Shown here: piece after piece, positions 52,583 through 64,000 of the stretch
How positions within the stretch are numbered: the stretch's first letter is position 1
Layout of the letters: the number at the start of each line of letters is the position of its first letter
Source: Sapria himalayana
Taxonomy: Eukaryota > Streptophyta > Magnoliopsida > Malpighiales > Rafflesiaceae
Length of the DNA stretch: 64,000 bases
Direction: 5' to 3'
NCBI GenBank assembly: GCA_029783825.1
Contig: JAREIK010002979.1
Location: 1,329,965 to 1,393,964 of the forward strand
Notes under the pieces: model-generated
What the model was told of the DNA's origin: nothing
The model's database searches: none
Seen by the model: only the letters and a program-made list of their open reading frames with translations
Translations under genes and position numbers: made by a program

Positions 52583-55482
52583 CAATCTATGTGTTTATAG
52601 GTCTATCTTTCTTTCGGTCTATCTGTCTTTCTGTTTAACTGATATCTATCTGTCTATCTATCTATCTATCTATTTGCTTATCTATCTATCTATCTATCTG
52701 TCTATTTGTAGATCTACCTTTCTTTCTCTGTCAATATTTCTCTATATCTATTTATCAGTCTATTACTTTATCAATATATCTATTTATTTTTCAATTTGAC
52801 TATTAGTCTATATGTCTATCTATATATCTATCTGTCTATCTATCTATCTATTTATATATCTATCCATCATTCTGTTTATCTATATATCTGTCAATTTATT
52901 GATTTGTCTATCTATCTATTTATCGATCTGTATATCTAAATATCAATCTATTTATCTATCTTTCTATCTGTCTATGTATCTATCTGTCTATCTATTTATC
53001 TATATATCTATCTATCCTTTTATATATCTATCTAATTATCTAAATATTTATCTATCTATCTATCTATCAGTCTATTTATCTATCTAATAATTTATCTTTT
53101 TATCTATCTATATGTCTACCAATTTATCTGTCTATCTATCTATTAATTGGCCTATCTTTTTATCTCTCAATCTATATATCAGACTATCTGTCAATCGGTC
53201 TATATAATTATCTAACTATTTGTATATTTGTCTATATGTCTATATTTTTAATGTGATAATCTATCTATCTGTTTATCTTTCTATCTGTCTATTTTTTTAT
53301 CTATCCATCTTTCTATCTATCTATCTATCAATATATCTATCTTTTTGTCTATCAATCTATCTATCTGAATATTTATAAATCTATTATTCATATAACTATA
53401 TATCTATCTGTCTATCTTTCTATCTGCCTACCTATCTATTTCTTTATCTATCTTTTGGTCTATCATTATATCTATCTATCTATTAATTAATCTATCTACT
53501 TGCCTATCTATCTATTTATATATGTATCTTTATATATACCAAACTATTTGTATATTTATCTATCTATCTAAATATCTGGGGATCTTTTTATCTATTTATA
53601 TATCTATCTATCTATGTAACTATATATCTATCTTAATATCTATCTATTGATATATCTATTTATCTAACTTGTTGTTATTAATATACCAATCTATCTATCT
53701 ATCTCTCTATCTATCTATATGTTTATCTATAAATATGTCGATCTGTCTAATGGTTTATCTATCTATCTTTTTATCTAACTATCTATCAATCTAACTATCT
53801 ATCTATCTAACTATTTATCTTTCTGTCTATCATTTTATCAATCTATCTATTTATTTATCTATCTCTATATTTGTCTATTTGTAATATTTCTCTACATGCA
53901 TATCTATCTATTTTGTAATATTTGTTTATCTATCTATCTATCTATTTATCTTTTTATCTGTATATCTATTTATCAATCTATCAATCAATCTATGAATAAA
54001 TCTATCAATCAATCAACAAAACTAACTATATATATGTATATCTTTATATCTATCTATTTATATACCTATCTTTATATGTATCTAATTATCTATTTATATA
54101 TCTATCTATCGATCTAACTATCTATATATTTCTATATCTATCTACCTATCAACTAACGTATCTATCTACCAACCTATCTATCTATCTACTTCACTATTTA
54201 TCTATCTATCAATCTATCAATCTACTTATTTATTAAACTATCTATCTATCATTTTGTCAATCTTTCTATATGTCAATCTATCTTTCTGACTTTCTATCAA
54301 TCTATCTATCTATATTTTTATTTATTTATCTTTCTATATGTATATTTTCTATATATCAATTTGTCAATCTTTTAATCTCTCTAACTATTTATCTTTTTAT
54401 ATATCTATCTATCTATATGATTATCTATCTTTTTGACATCCATTCTATCATTATATTTGACTATCTATCTGCTTGTCTATTTATCTACTTGTCTATATAT
54501 ATATATATATATTAATATCTATATATCTATCTATCAGGCTATTTATTTATTAATCTAACTATCAATTTATTTATTTGTCTATCTATCTATCTATCTATCT
54601 AATGGTCTATCTACCTTTCTACCTATATATCTACCTATTTATCTATCTAACTAACTATTTGTCTATCTATATAGCTATCTATCATTTTGTGTATCTATCC
54701 ATTAGTTTATATGTCTTTCTATTTATCTATCTGTCATCTGTCAATCTGTCTATCTATCTATCTTATATCTTTTGATCTTTTATCTGTCTATCTATCTATA
54801 TAATAGCTATTAGTCTATTAATCTATCTATCTATTTGTCTATCTCTCTATCAGTCTATTTTACTACTTGTCTATCTATCTATCTATCTATATATCTGTCT
54901 TATTGTGTTTTTGTATATCTATTTATATATATATTTATATATATATGTCTATATGTATATATATCTATCTATCTATTATCTATTTATTTATTTATCTATT
55001 TATCTATGTTTATATATATCTATCTATCTTTCTATCTTTATATCTAATTATATTTATATTTATCTAACAATCTATCTATCTTTTTATGTATCTCTTTCTC
55101 AAACTATGTTATAATTTATCTATTTATCTGTCTTTTTATCTACCTATTTATATATCTATCTATCTATCGATTTGTCATCTTTTTTTATTTAAATCTATCA
55201 AACTATCTATCGAATAGTCTATGTAATTATCTATTTATCTGTTTGTCTATTTGTCTATTTATCTATATGCCTATCTTTCTATCCATTTAACAATCTATAT
55301 ATATGTCTATCTTTCTATCTATCAATCTTTCTATTTATTTTTCTATCTATCTATCTATCATTCTATCTATCTATCTTTCTATTTATCAATCTATATGCTT
55401 GCATATCTATCTATCTTTTTATCTATATTTATATCTGCCTATATATATATATATATATATATATCTATTTATCAATCAATTA

Positions 55483-55524
<42 letters not shown>

Positions 55525-58500
55525 CTATCTATTTACCTATCTAAATATCTTTATATCTAGCTATATATTTGTCAATCTATATATATGTATATTTTTCCAT
55601 CTGTCTATATGTTTATCTATCTATATGTTTATCTATCAATATATATATTTGTCTATCTATCTATCTATCATTCACTCTATCTATCTATCTTTCTATCCAT
55701 CTATCTATCTATATGTCTACCTATTTTTCTATCAATCTATCTATCTACTTTTTTATATATCTATCTTTATATATGTCTATTTGTTATATATATCTATCTG
55801 TATACCTATCTATTTGTAATATCTTTTAATCTATCTATCAATCTATCTATCCGCTTTCTATCTATTTGTCTATTTGTCTATCTATCTATCTGTCTATCTA
55901 TCTATGAATTTATCAATCAATCTATCAATGAATTACATAATCTAACTATTTATCTATCTATATATCTATCTATCTTTCTATCTATTTAATTATCTATTTT
56001 TTATTTATATATCTATCTATCAATCTATCTATCTATATATTTATTTATCTATCTATCTACCAACCTAGCTACCTATCTATTTATCCCCCTATCTATTTTT
56101 CTATCTATCTCTCTATCTATCTACTTACTAATCTCTTTATCTATCTATCTATCTAATTATTTATCCATCTATATATCTATTTATCATTTTAACTAGCATT
56201 CTATCTATTGATCTATCTTTGTGACTATCTGACAATATATTTATCTTTCTATATGTCAATACATATATCCATCTATATGTCTATCTATCTATTTGTCTAT
56301 TTAAATTTGTCTATCTATCTTTCATTTTATATGTCTATCTATCTATATGTTTATCTTTCTATATGTCGATCATTCTATCATTCTATCTATCTATCCATGT
56401 GTTTATCTATTTATCTACTTTCCTTTCTATGTATCTATATAACTTAATATCTATCTATATTTTTTTTATTTCATTATTATCTGTTTGTATATCTATCTGT
56501 ATATGTATTTATCATTATATCAATCTAATCTATCTATCACTATATCTATCTATCTATATGTCTATCCAGAAGTCTATTTGTCTATATATCTATCTACCTT
56601 TCTATATATTTGTCTATCTGTCTATCTATCTATCTTTTTATCTATCGATCTTTGTATCTGTATATCTATCTACCTATCTACCTATCTACCTATCAGTCTA
56701 TTAGTCTGTCAGTATATTAATCTATATGTCAATTTGTTTATCAGTCTCTATGTCTACCTGTCTATTTTTCTATCTATCTATCTGTCTATCTGTCTATTTG
56801 CATATTTATTTATCTATTTGTCTCTCTATCTATCTTTCTATCTATATATATATCTATCAGAATATCTATCAATCAATATATTTATTTATTTATTTATTTA
56901 TCTATGTATCTATTTATCTATTTATCTATGTATCTATTTATCTATTTATCTATTTATCTATTGTTTTATAAATCGATATATCTATTTTTCTATCTATCGA
57001 ATTATTTAAATATTTATTTATCTATCTATCTATTTATCTATCTATCTAATAATTTATCTATTTATATATCTATCTATCAATCAATTTGTCTATCTTTTTA
57101 TCTCTCTATCTATCAATCTAACAATCTATCAATTTGTCTATATAACTATCTATCTTTCTATTTCTTTATCTATCTATCATTAAAACATTATATCTATCTA
57201 TTTATCAATCTTTCTACTTGACTATGAATCTATATAACTATATATCAATCAATCAATCTATCTAACTATCTATCTGTCTACATATCTATTTTTCTATCTA
57301 TCTATCTATTTGTCAATCTATATATTTGTCTATCGATTTATCTATCTATTAGTATATCTGTCTATATGTTTTATCTATCAATATATCTATTTCTCTATCT
57401 ATTTGTTTGTCTATCTATCTAACAATATATCTTCTTTTATCTTTCTATATATCTATCTGTCTATCTATTAGTCTATCAAACTATCTAACTATCTTTAGAT
57501 CTATCTGTTTAGCTATCTATCTATCTATCAATAAATCTATCTATTCATAATATCTGTCTATATGTCTATCTGTCTATCTGTCAATTTGTAATATTTGTAT
57601 ATCTATCTTTCTCTCTATCTCTCTATCTGTCTATTTGTCTATCTGATTATCAATCTATCAATCAATCTATCAATCTACCTATCAATCAAACAACCAATCT
57701 AACTATCTATCAGTCTATTTATATATCTGTCTATCTATCTATCTAATTATCTATTTTTCAATCAATCAATCAATCAATCAATTTATCTATCAATATATTT
57801 ATCAAACTATCTATCGCTCTATCTACCTATCTTCCTATCTATCTCTTTATCTAACTACCTACCTACCTATCTATCAATCAACTTAACATTCTATCTTTCT
57901 ATTTATCTATCTATCTATTTATCTATAGATATGTATACTTATTTATCTATCTAGCTACCTTCTATATTTTTTATATTTGTATCTGTCAATCTATCTATCT
58001 ATGGATATCTATATATCTATTTTGGTATCTATCTGTCTATCTATCAATTTATCTATATTTTATCTATCTATCTTTCTATCTTTTTATTTTTCTATCTATG
58101 TATATGATTATTTATCTATCAATCAATCATTCTATCTATTTATCTATTTGTTTATCTATTTATCAAATTGTCATTATTTATATCTTTTTAAATATCTATC
58201 TATGTATTAGCCAATCTATTTATCTACTTGTCTATATGTTTATCTTTTTAAATATCTACTTGTCAATCTATCTATCTACTTGTCAATCAGTATATATGTC
58301 TATCTATCTATCTATTAATCTGTTTATCTATATTTGTATGTATATATATATATATATATATATTTGTCTATCTTTTAATATGTCTATTTATTAATTTATA
58401 TATCTTTTTATATGTCTATCTATCTATCTATCAGTATATCTTTCTATCTATCTATCAGTCTATCAGTCTATTTATTTATATTTCTATTTGTCTATATATC

Positions 58501-60004
58501 TATCTATTTATCTATATGTATATGTGTCTATCTATCTATCTATCTGTCTATCTATCTTTCTATTTGTCTATCAGTCTATCTATACATCTATCTATCTGTG
58601 TATTTATCTATCTGTCTATATGTTTATCTATCTATCTATCTATCTATATATCTGTCTGTCTGTCTGGCTTTCTATCTATCAGTCGATCTTTCTATTTTTA
58701 TATCTTTCTATCTATGTTTATATCTGTCTATCTGTTTACCTATCTAGCTTTTTATTTGTTGATCTTTCTATCTATCTATCCATCTATCTATTAGTTTATT
58801 AGTCTATCTTTCTATCCATCTATTTATATGTCTATCTATTTTTCTATCTATCTATTTGTATATCTATCTATCTGTTTGTCTATCTAAGTATCTATCTATC
58901 ATTCTATATATAATTATATCAATTAATTTAACTATTTGTCTATATATATATATGTTTATCTATCTATTTGTCTATCCATCTATTTATTTATATTTCTATC
59001 TATCAATTTGTTAATCTTTCTATCTTTCAATCTATCTATTTTAATATATGTTATTCTATCTATCTATGTATCAATCTAATTATCTATCTATCTATTTATT
59101 TGTCCATCTTTCTATTTATCTGTCTAACTATCTATCTGTATATCTGTATATCTGGTTATCTTTCTCTCTGTCTATCTCTCTATTTGACTATCTTTTATCT
59201 GTCTATCTATCTATTTATTTATCTATTTATTTGTCTATCATTCTATCTATCTATTTTTCTATCTATTTATCTATCTATATATTTATCTATCTACTTGCCT
59301 ATCTATCTATTTTTTATCTATTTTTTTATCTTTCTTTCTATCTGCATATCTATCAATCTTTCTTTCTATCTACATACCTATCTATTTATCTATTTATCTT
59401 TCTTTCTAATAATAAATGTCTCTCTATTTATCTACCAATCTATTTGTTAATCTATCTATCTATCTATTTTTCTATCTATTTATCTATCTATCTATCATTC
59501 TATCTTTTTATCAATCTATATATCCATCTATCTATTTGTCTATATGTCTATTTGTCAATATGAATATTTTTTTATCTCACTATCTATCTATTTGTTAATC
59601 TGTCTATTTATCTATCTTTCTATCTATCTACTTGTTTATCTATATATCTATCTATTTGTATATTTGTCTAGTTGTGATATCTATATATCTTTCTATCTAT
59701 TTATTTGTCTTTTTATCTATCTATCTATCAATCTATTAATCAAGCAATCTAACTATCTATCTTTCTATTTATTTATCTATCTCTCTATCTACCTAATTAT
59801 TTATTTATCTATCAATCAATCAATCACTCTATGTATCTTTCTATCAACCTATATACATATCTATCTATCTATATATTTATCTAGCTATCTATCTATCTAT
59901 CTTCTTACCTATATATATATATATATATATTTGCCAATTTGTCTATCTATCTATCTATTTATGTATTTTTCTGTCTTTTTGCCTATTTATTTATCTTTAT
60001 ATCT
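52583..60004 (+). repeat. Degenerate (TATC)n array H
   Basis: About 7.4 kb of TATC units ending at the 3' tip of CACTA copy 5. It contains (TA)n runs at about 54,496, 55,439, 55,486-55,522, 58,343 and 59,910, and AATC-rich passages (57,650-57,800). No gene, RNA gene or transposon end was found inside. Confidence 0.97.
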
Positions 60005-60559
60005 TTCTACAATATAAGAAAATACCCAAATAGCTATGGAGAAATCTCTGGCTCTTTGGAATTTTTCTTTGGCAAAAATAGAATAATAACACATTAACAC
60101 TTGAAATTTTACCAAGCTAATGTAGTTGTCACAAAAAATTTGTGAGGGAAAAATTCACTAGCAAATTTTTTAACGACAGAAAATTCACTAGCTAAGTATA
60201 TTTTTTTCCCTTACTAATTTTAATTGTAATTAAGAATAATAATTAATAATTTTCGAATAATTAGCACAGAAACATCCTTAGCTAAATTAGTGAGGGAAAA
60301 TGCCTAGCTATTTTTATTCAAAATCAATTTTCACAATCTTAATTTGTTACAAAAAATTTGATTGCATATTTTTATTATTTTAAATAAAATTAAATAAAAA
60401 CATACACTATAAACCATTTTTTATAATTAACAAAAACCAAAAAAAAATCAGAAATAATTATGATACAAATGTTACATGATTAAAACAAAAACATAACATA
60501 TCTATATAATCATTTAAACCCAAATCATCATCTTCATCATTAGCTTGTGCATTTGTGCA

Positions 60560-60760
60560 TGGCTCTCCTACGTGGGTTGTCTACTGGAACTTGGTGTGTT
60601 ATCTCTCTCATCAAGATTTTTAACTGCGACTCCATATAGTTCATCTATTATTACATTACATTCTTCATTTCTTTCATCTCATCATTCACTTCTTTTTTTC
60701 CTGCATACACATCAATTCAAACTTAAACATTACGAGAATATCTATATATAGATATCTATA
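60560..60760 (-). pseudogene. Transposase_24-like coiled-coil C-terminus, copy 5
   Basis: Read on the minus strand it encodes EKKEVNDEMKEMKNVM, two stops, then MNYMESQLKILMREITHQVP and VDNPRRRAMHKCTS. This aligns with NDEMKDIKNLIQQ and YMESQLAALM at 29,300-29,390 in copy 3. It identifies the element family and gives its orientation (C-terminus towards the 60,005 tip). The coiled coil is probably used for protein-protein contact, which is inferred. Stops make it inactive. Confidence 0.75.
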
Positions 60761-60767
60761 TACATAC

Positions 60768-60806
<39 letters not shown>

Positions 60807-62554
60807 TTATTTATTTATATATTTATATATTTATACAAACATATATATACTTACATACATAAAAGCTAATACAAGGAAAAACAAAAACAAGAAATACTTA
60901 GTCATGAAAAAACAAGCAACAAACAATCCAATGGCTAAAAATTTGAGAATTTTTTTAAAAATGTTACATGCATAAGAAAATAGTGTAAAGAATGAAGCCA
61001 ATTGTGATGCCTTTAACTTAAAATATTTCAAATCATCTCTAACTAATGTCATCAGAAATAAAACTTCTATAAATGTATTTTGATATTCCAACATGATTTT
61101 GAATACCACATAAGCCTCAAGCTAATATTGGCCTATTTTTTTCAATGATTGTGGGGGTTTGGGCCAACTTACATGCAACTCGAGTAATCTCATGAGCAAA
61201 AAAATCTACCCCTATGGTTCCACCAACAGAGTAACTATGACAAAACCACATGTATCATCTACTACCATTTCACATGCAGAACAAACTATTATTACCATGC
61301 CACTAACATAGATTGAATAGTATCTGAGATAAGAATTTATGTATATGTTCCCCTTTGTAGTTGCATAAAACACTGCATATGATAAGGATTACAAGTTTAG
61401 CAGTGAAGAACCTTGCTAAACTTCTCTCAAACCTTGCATATCTATTCCCCTTTAAATAAGAAGATTATCAACATCTCTCAAACTCTCAAAATTGATTTCA
61501 AACATCTCTCAAAATTCATATTCATTGTACCATTAACAAAAACAAGTCCACTCATCAGTACATCAAAAAAAAATCAAAGTTTCATTATAAATTGAAGTAT
61601 GCATGCATACAGCTTTCATCTTTTAAAAAACAAACAATGAGAGCCTAGCATGCTATACTAGAATCTTGAAGGTGGCCAACAACATCACCAAAGCAATGCA
61701 TGTGATTCACTGAACTTCTAGTGCTATGCAAAAATTGCATACTTCATTTAGAAAAGAAGTTCATAATATTTCAATTCACAGTATTATAGCACGTTAAATT
61801 GAAATCAAATAAAATTAATAACATGATAAAGAAGATTGTGTCATCCCTCCGAGGTAGACGATTATTCTAATCTTCTAGCTTAAAAAGGTAGCTACAACAA
61901 AACAACATGTACAATAAGCCAACAAAAAGTGGAAGACATGATGAGTGGAATGATAATGGCATCACAGAGACAAAGACCAATGTGAGGTGGAAATCTTGTG
62001 CAAAATAGGTTCTGGATCAAGACAGGTCATTAGGAGTAACCATGTTTTTGAACCATGGCACTGATGACCGACCAAATGGCGTTCCGATTCACTTCTCTGA
62101 AATTGAAGACTAATAATGAAATAAAGATAAAACACACAATTCATGATAATTTTATGCCAGACTTTTTAAAATGAAAGTTTCATTCAATTTTAAATAAATA
62201 AAGACAAAATGTACCAAAGCATTTCTAGTGTCGTACCAAAATACCAGCACTATTATGTGCCAACTGATGTGGACACTACTAACATTGACCACCATTTGGT
62301 TCTAGATTATAGGAATCACATCATCACACATCGAATGGTCACACCATGCCCAAAATCTTTATGAAATAGCAAAGAAATGTCAATTTTCACATCAATAATA
62401 AGTTTGAACTATCACTGTCACTACCAAATAATAATGTATATCGACTGTTGTCAGCATCACAGGTTAAAAGTTCACCACCATCTACATAGCTCGACACCAC
62501 TATTCACATTTATGCCACATAAATCAGGTGCTAGTGTTGCAAGTGCCATGTGAT
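60761..62554. other. Internal DNA of CACTA copy 5, no intact gene
   Basis: A (TACA)n/(TA)n microsatellite lies at 60,764-60,803, followed by unique, moderately AT-rich DNA. A 92-codon minus-strand frame at 60,831-61,109 is hydrophobic and unrecognised. At about 61,150-61,230 the minus strand encodes SVGGTIGVDFFAHEITRVAC, loosely like the AH-xx-A-x-A pattern of RNase H-like LINE tails, but too short to name. The remainder (61,250-62,550) shows nothing identifiable. Confidence 0.35.
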
Positions 62555-62700
62555 AGTGTGCACTATGGATGGGCTTATATCTGATAAAAGTGATGGTAAT
62601 GATGTTAATGATGGTGATGGTGATAAAGATTGAGATGGTAATTGTGATGTTGAAGTTTGGATATGGTGGTATGAAATGGTACTAACTTTGCAACAAATGT
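62555..62700 (-). pseudogene. P/S-rich linker of the Transposase_24-like protein, copy 5
   Basis: The minus strand encodes HIQTSTSQLPSQSLSPSPSL followed by TSLPSLLSDISPS, a diverged match to the linker at about 9,700-9,850. The DNA match includes GGTGATGG, GTTTGGATATGGTGG and TTTGCAACA. The LINE interrupts it on the upstream side. Confidence 0.6.
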
Positions 62701-62702
62701 AA

Positions 62703-64000
62703 AATACTAAATTTTGGAAAATTAAACTTCTGAGGCTAAAAGCGTGTTTAAAAACATGGAATAAAGAGGTTTTTGGAAAATTAAACCAGGAGCTAAAAAA
62801 ATTAGAAGAAAAAGTAGCCAAGCTGGAGGAAGATTTTGACTCCACGAATAACAATGAAACTCGGATAGAATTAAGTAAGGCTAAAGGAGAACTGAGATTG
62901 AAATTACACATGGAAGAAATTTATTGGAAACAACGAGCAAAAATAAAATGGTTAAAAGATGGTGATCGCAATACTAAATTTTTTTATAATATGTCTAAAA
63001 TAAAATCTCAAAAAAATAAAATTAAAGGTCTAATAAATAAAGGAAAATGGGTAGAAGATGAAAAGGAAATTGGTGCTCTCTTTAAAAATTTCTTTGAAAA
63101 TCAATTATGTAGTCAGTCATGTAGGACAGATAATTCTCTAATGCAAGAGATTAGGGCGACCATTACGGAAGATCAAAACCAATTAATGGAATTGATCCCA
63201 GAAGAACCAGAAGTCAAGGAAGCTATATTTAGTCTGGATAAAGATAGTGTTGCAGGACCAGATGGTTGGAATAATTATTTTTATCAGGTAAACTGGAATA
63301 TGATTAAAACTGAGCTAGTCCCTGCAATTGCAAGTTTTTTAGTAGGTGCGGAAATCCCAAAATCATGGGCAAAATCTTATATAGTACTAATTCCAAAAAA
63401 AGAATCACCACAGAAATGTGAGGATTATAGACCAATAAGTTTATGTAATGCTATGTATAAAATATTGGCCAAAATATTACAAAATAGGCTAAGCTTAATT
63501 TTACCTACAATAATATCTCAGGAACAAACGGGCTTTGTTAAAAATAGATTAATGATTGAAAATATAAAACTTGCATCAGAAATGATGAAAGAAATAGGTG
63601 GCAAATCTAGAGGAAAAAATTTAGTGGTCAAACTAGATCTATCGAAAGCCTTCGATAGAGTGGAATGGGATACCCTTTGCTTTGTGTTAAGAAGATTCGG
63701 CTTCTCTGAGCTGACCATAGATTTAATTTATAGATGTATTTCAAGCACTTGGGTAAGAGTCCTGGTAAATGGTAAGTTAAGTGAGGAATTTAAACCAAAT
63801 AAAAGTTTAAGGCAAGGGGATCCGTTATCCCCCTTCTTTTTGATATCTATATAGAACTATTAATACGAAACTTGAATAAGAAAATGTCCGAAGGTAAAAT
63901 AATGCCATTCAGACAACCAAGGAATACACCCAGAATTGGTTGTTTAGCTTACGCAGATGACTTTATAATATTTACTAATGCTAGCAGAAAGTCTTTAATG
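62703..64000 (+). pseudogene. 5'-truncated plant LINE (L1-type) ORF2, reverse transcriptase with one frameshift
   Basis: The frame is open from 62,703 with no good start codon and begins in the region after the endonuclease domain (KFWKIKLLRLKACLKTWNKE VFG), as expected for a 5'-truncated LINE. A Met at 62,898 is internal. Reverse-transcriptase landmarks follow: WKQRAKIKWLKDGDRNTKFF (about 62,925), GPDGW (63,259), LIPKK and DYRPISLCNAMYKILAKIL (63,389-63,480), SQEQTGFVKNR (63,516), KLDLSKAFDRVEW with a catalytic Asp (63,630-63,668) and LRQGDPLSPF (63,808-63,837). A one-base loss at about 63,835-63,842 shifts the frame. In the next frame FDIYIELLIRNLN continues to the catalytic box AYADDFIIFT (63,945-63,975) and stays open to the window end. 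Thumb, RNase H and 3' tail lie outside. The frameshift makes it inactive unless it is a sequencing error. Confidence 0.92.

Larger units (their letters stand above)
60005..62708 (-). mobile_element. CACTA element copy 5 (3' end present, 5' part cut by a LINE)
   Basis: The left tip at about 60,005 is mutated (TTCTACAATATAAGAAAATA for CACTACAA...) and the next 285 bp match the solo end at 34,333-34,610. Subterminal words CTAGCTA and TTAGTGAGGGAAAA recur. Inside, on the minus strand, are the coiled-coil C-terminus (60,560-60,760) and, at 62,555-62,700, the P/S-rich linker also found in copy 2 at about 9,700-9,850. Homology to copy 2 stops at about 62,709-62,717, where the LINE begins. The middle (60,800-62,550) has no clear transposase core and is described separately. 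Confidence 0.75.

Noticed and set aside
1197..60004. GATA/TATC arrays as CRISPR or telomere/centromere satellite
   Set aside because: There are no spacers of regular length between repeats, the unit is a tetranucleotide, and no telomere-type heptamer was seen. Centromere function cannot be judged from sequence.
62531..62911. 126-codon minus-strand frame across the LINE junction
   Set aside because: It joins the shadow of the LINE frame to the CACTA P/S-rich linker. The two parts come from different elements.
63518..63718. Minus-strand frame inside the LINE
   Set aside because: Antisense shadow of the reverse transcriptase frame.

Overview
The window looks like nuclear repeat-rich DNA of a flowering plant. 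The support is CACTA (En/Spm) transposon ends with a plant-type Transposase_24 protein remnant, a plant L1-type LINE reverse transcriptase, and a decayed RNA polymerase of the kind carried by linear plasmids of plant mitochondria. No intact host gene, rRNA or tRNA was found. Nothing seen fixes the species. The whole window is very AT-rich except for one GC-rich island at about 7,945-8,381.

Roughly two thirds of the window (about 44 kb) is degenerate tetranucleotide array: (GATA)n on the + strand at 1,197-7,944 and 42,740-44,335, and (TATC)n at 14,779-22,984, 30,290-34,332, 34,611-42,490, 44,400-51,580 and 52,590-60,004. The arrays carry GACA, GATT, AATA and similar variants. They also contain longer-range structure: duplicated segments of 0.8-1.4 kb, an inverted block with a palindrome inside it, and a 15-16-bp AT minisatellite. 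Long reading frames in the arrays (Tyr-Leu-Ser-Ile repeats) result from the tetranucleotide having no stop codon on the TATC strand, and are not called as genes.

Between the arrays lie five fragments of one CACTA family. Copy 1 (1-1,196, minus), copy 2 (8,382-14,778, minus) and copy 3 (22,985 to about 30,285, plus) share the same 5' terminus. Copy 4 (34,333-34,610) is a solo 3' end, and copy 5 (about 60,005-62,708, minus) has that 3' terminus. Copies 1, 2, 3 and 5 keep pieces of a Transposase_24-like protein (conserved core, P/S-rich linker or C-terminal coiled coil), all broken by stops. The CACTA tips lie directly against the arrays.

The most striking feature is inside copy 3. At 28,147-25,623 on the minus strand is an almost full-length but heavily broken phage-type RNA polymerase that resembles the polymerases of plant mitochondrial linear plasmids. 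A 4.36-kb block containing it is absent from the otherwise parallel copy 1, so it either inserted into or was captured by the transposon. At the right edge a 5'-truncated LINE (from about 62,709 to beyond 64,000, one frameshift) is inserted in CACTA copy 5.
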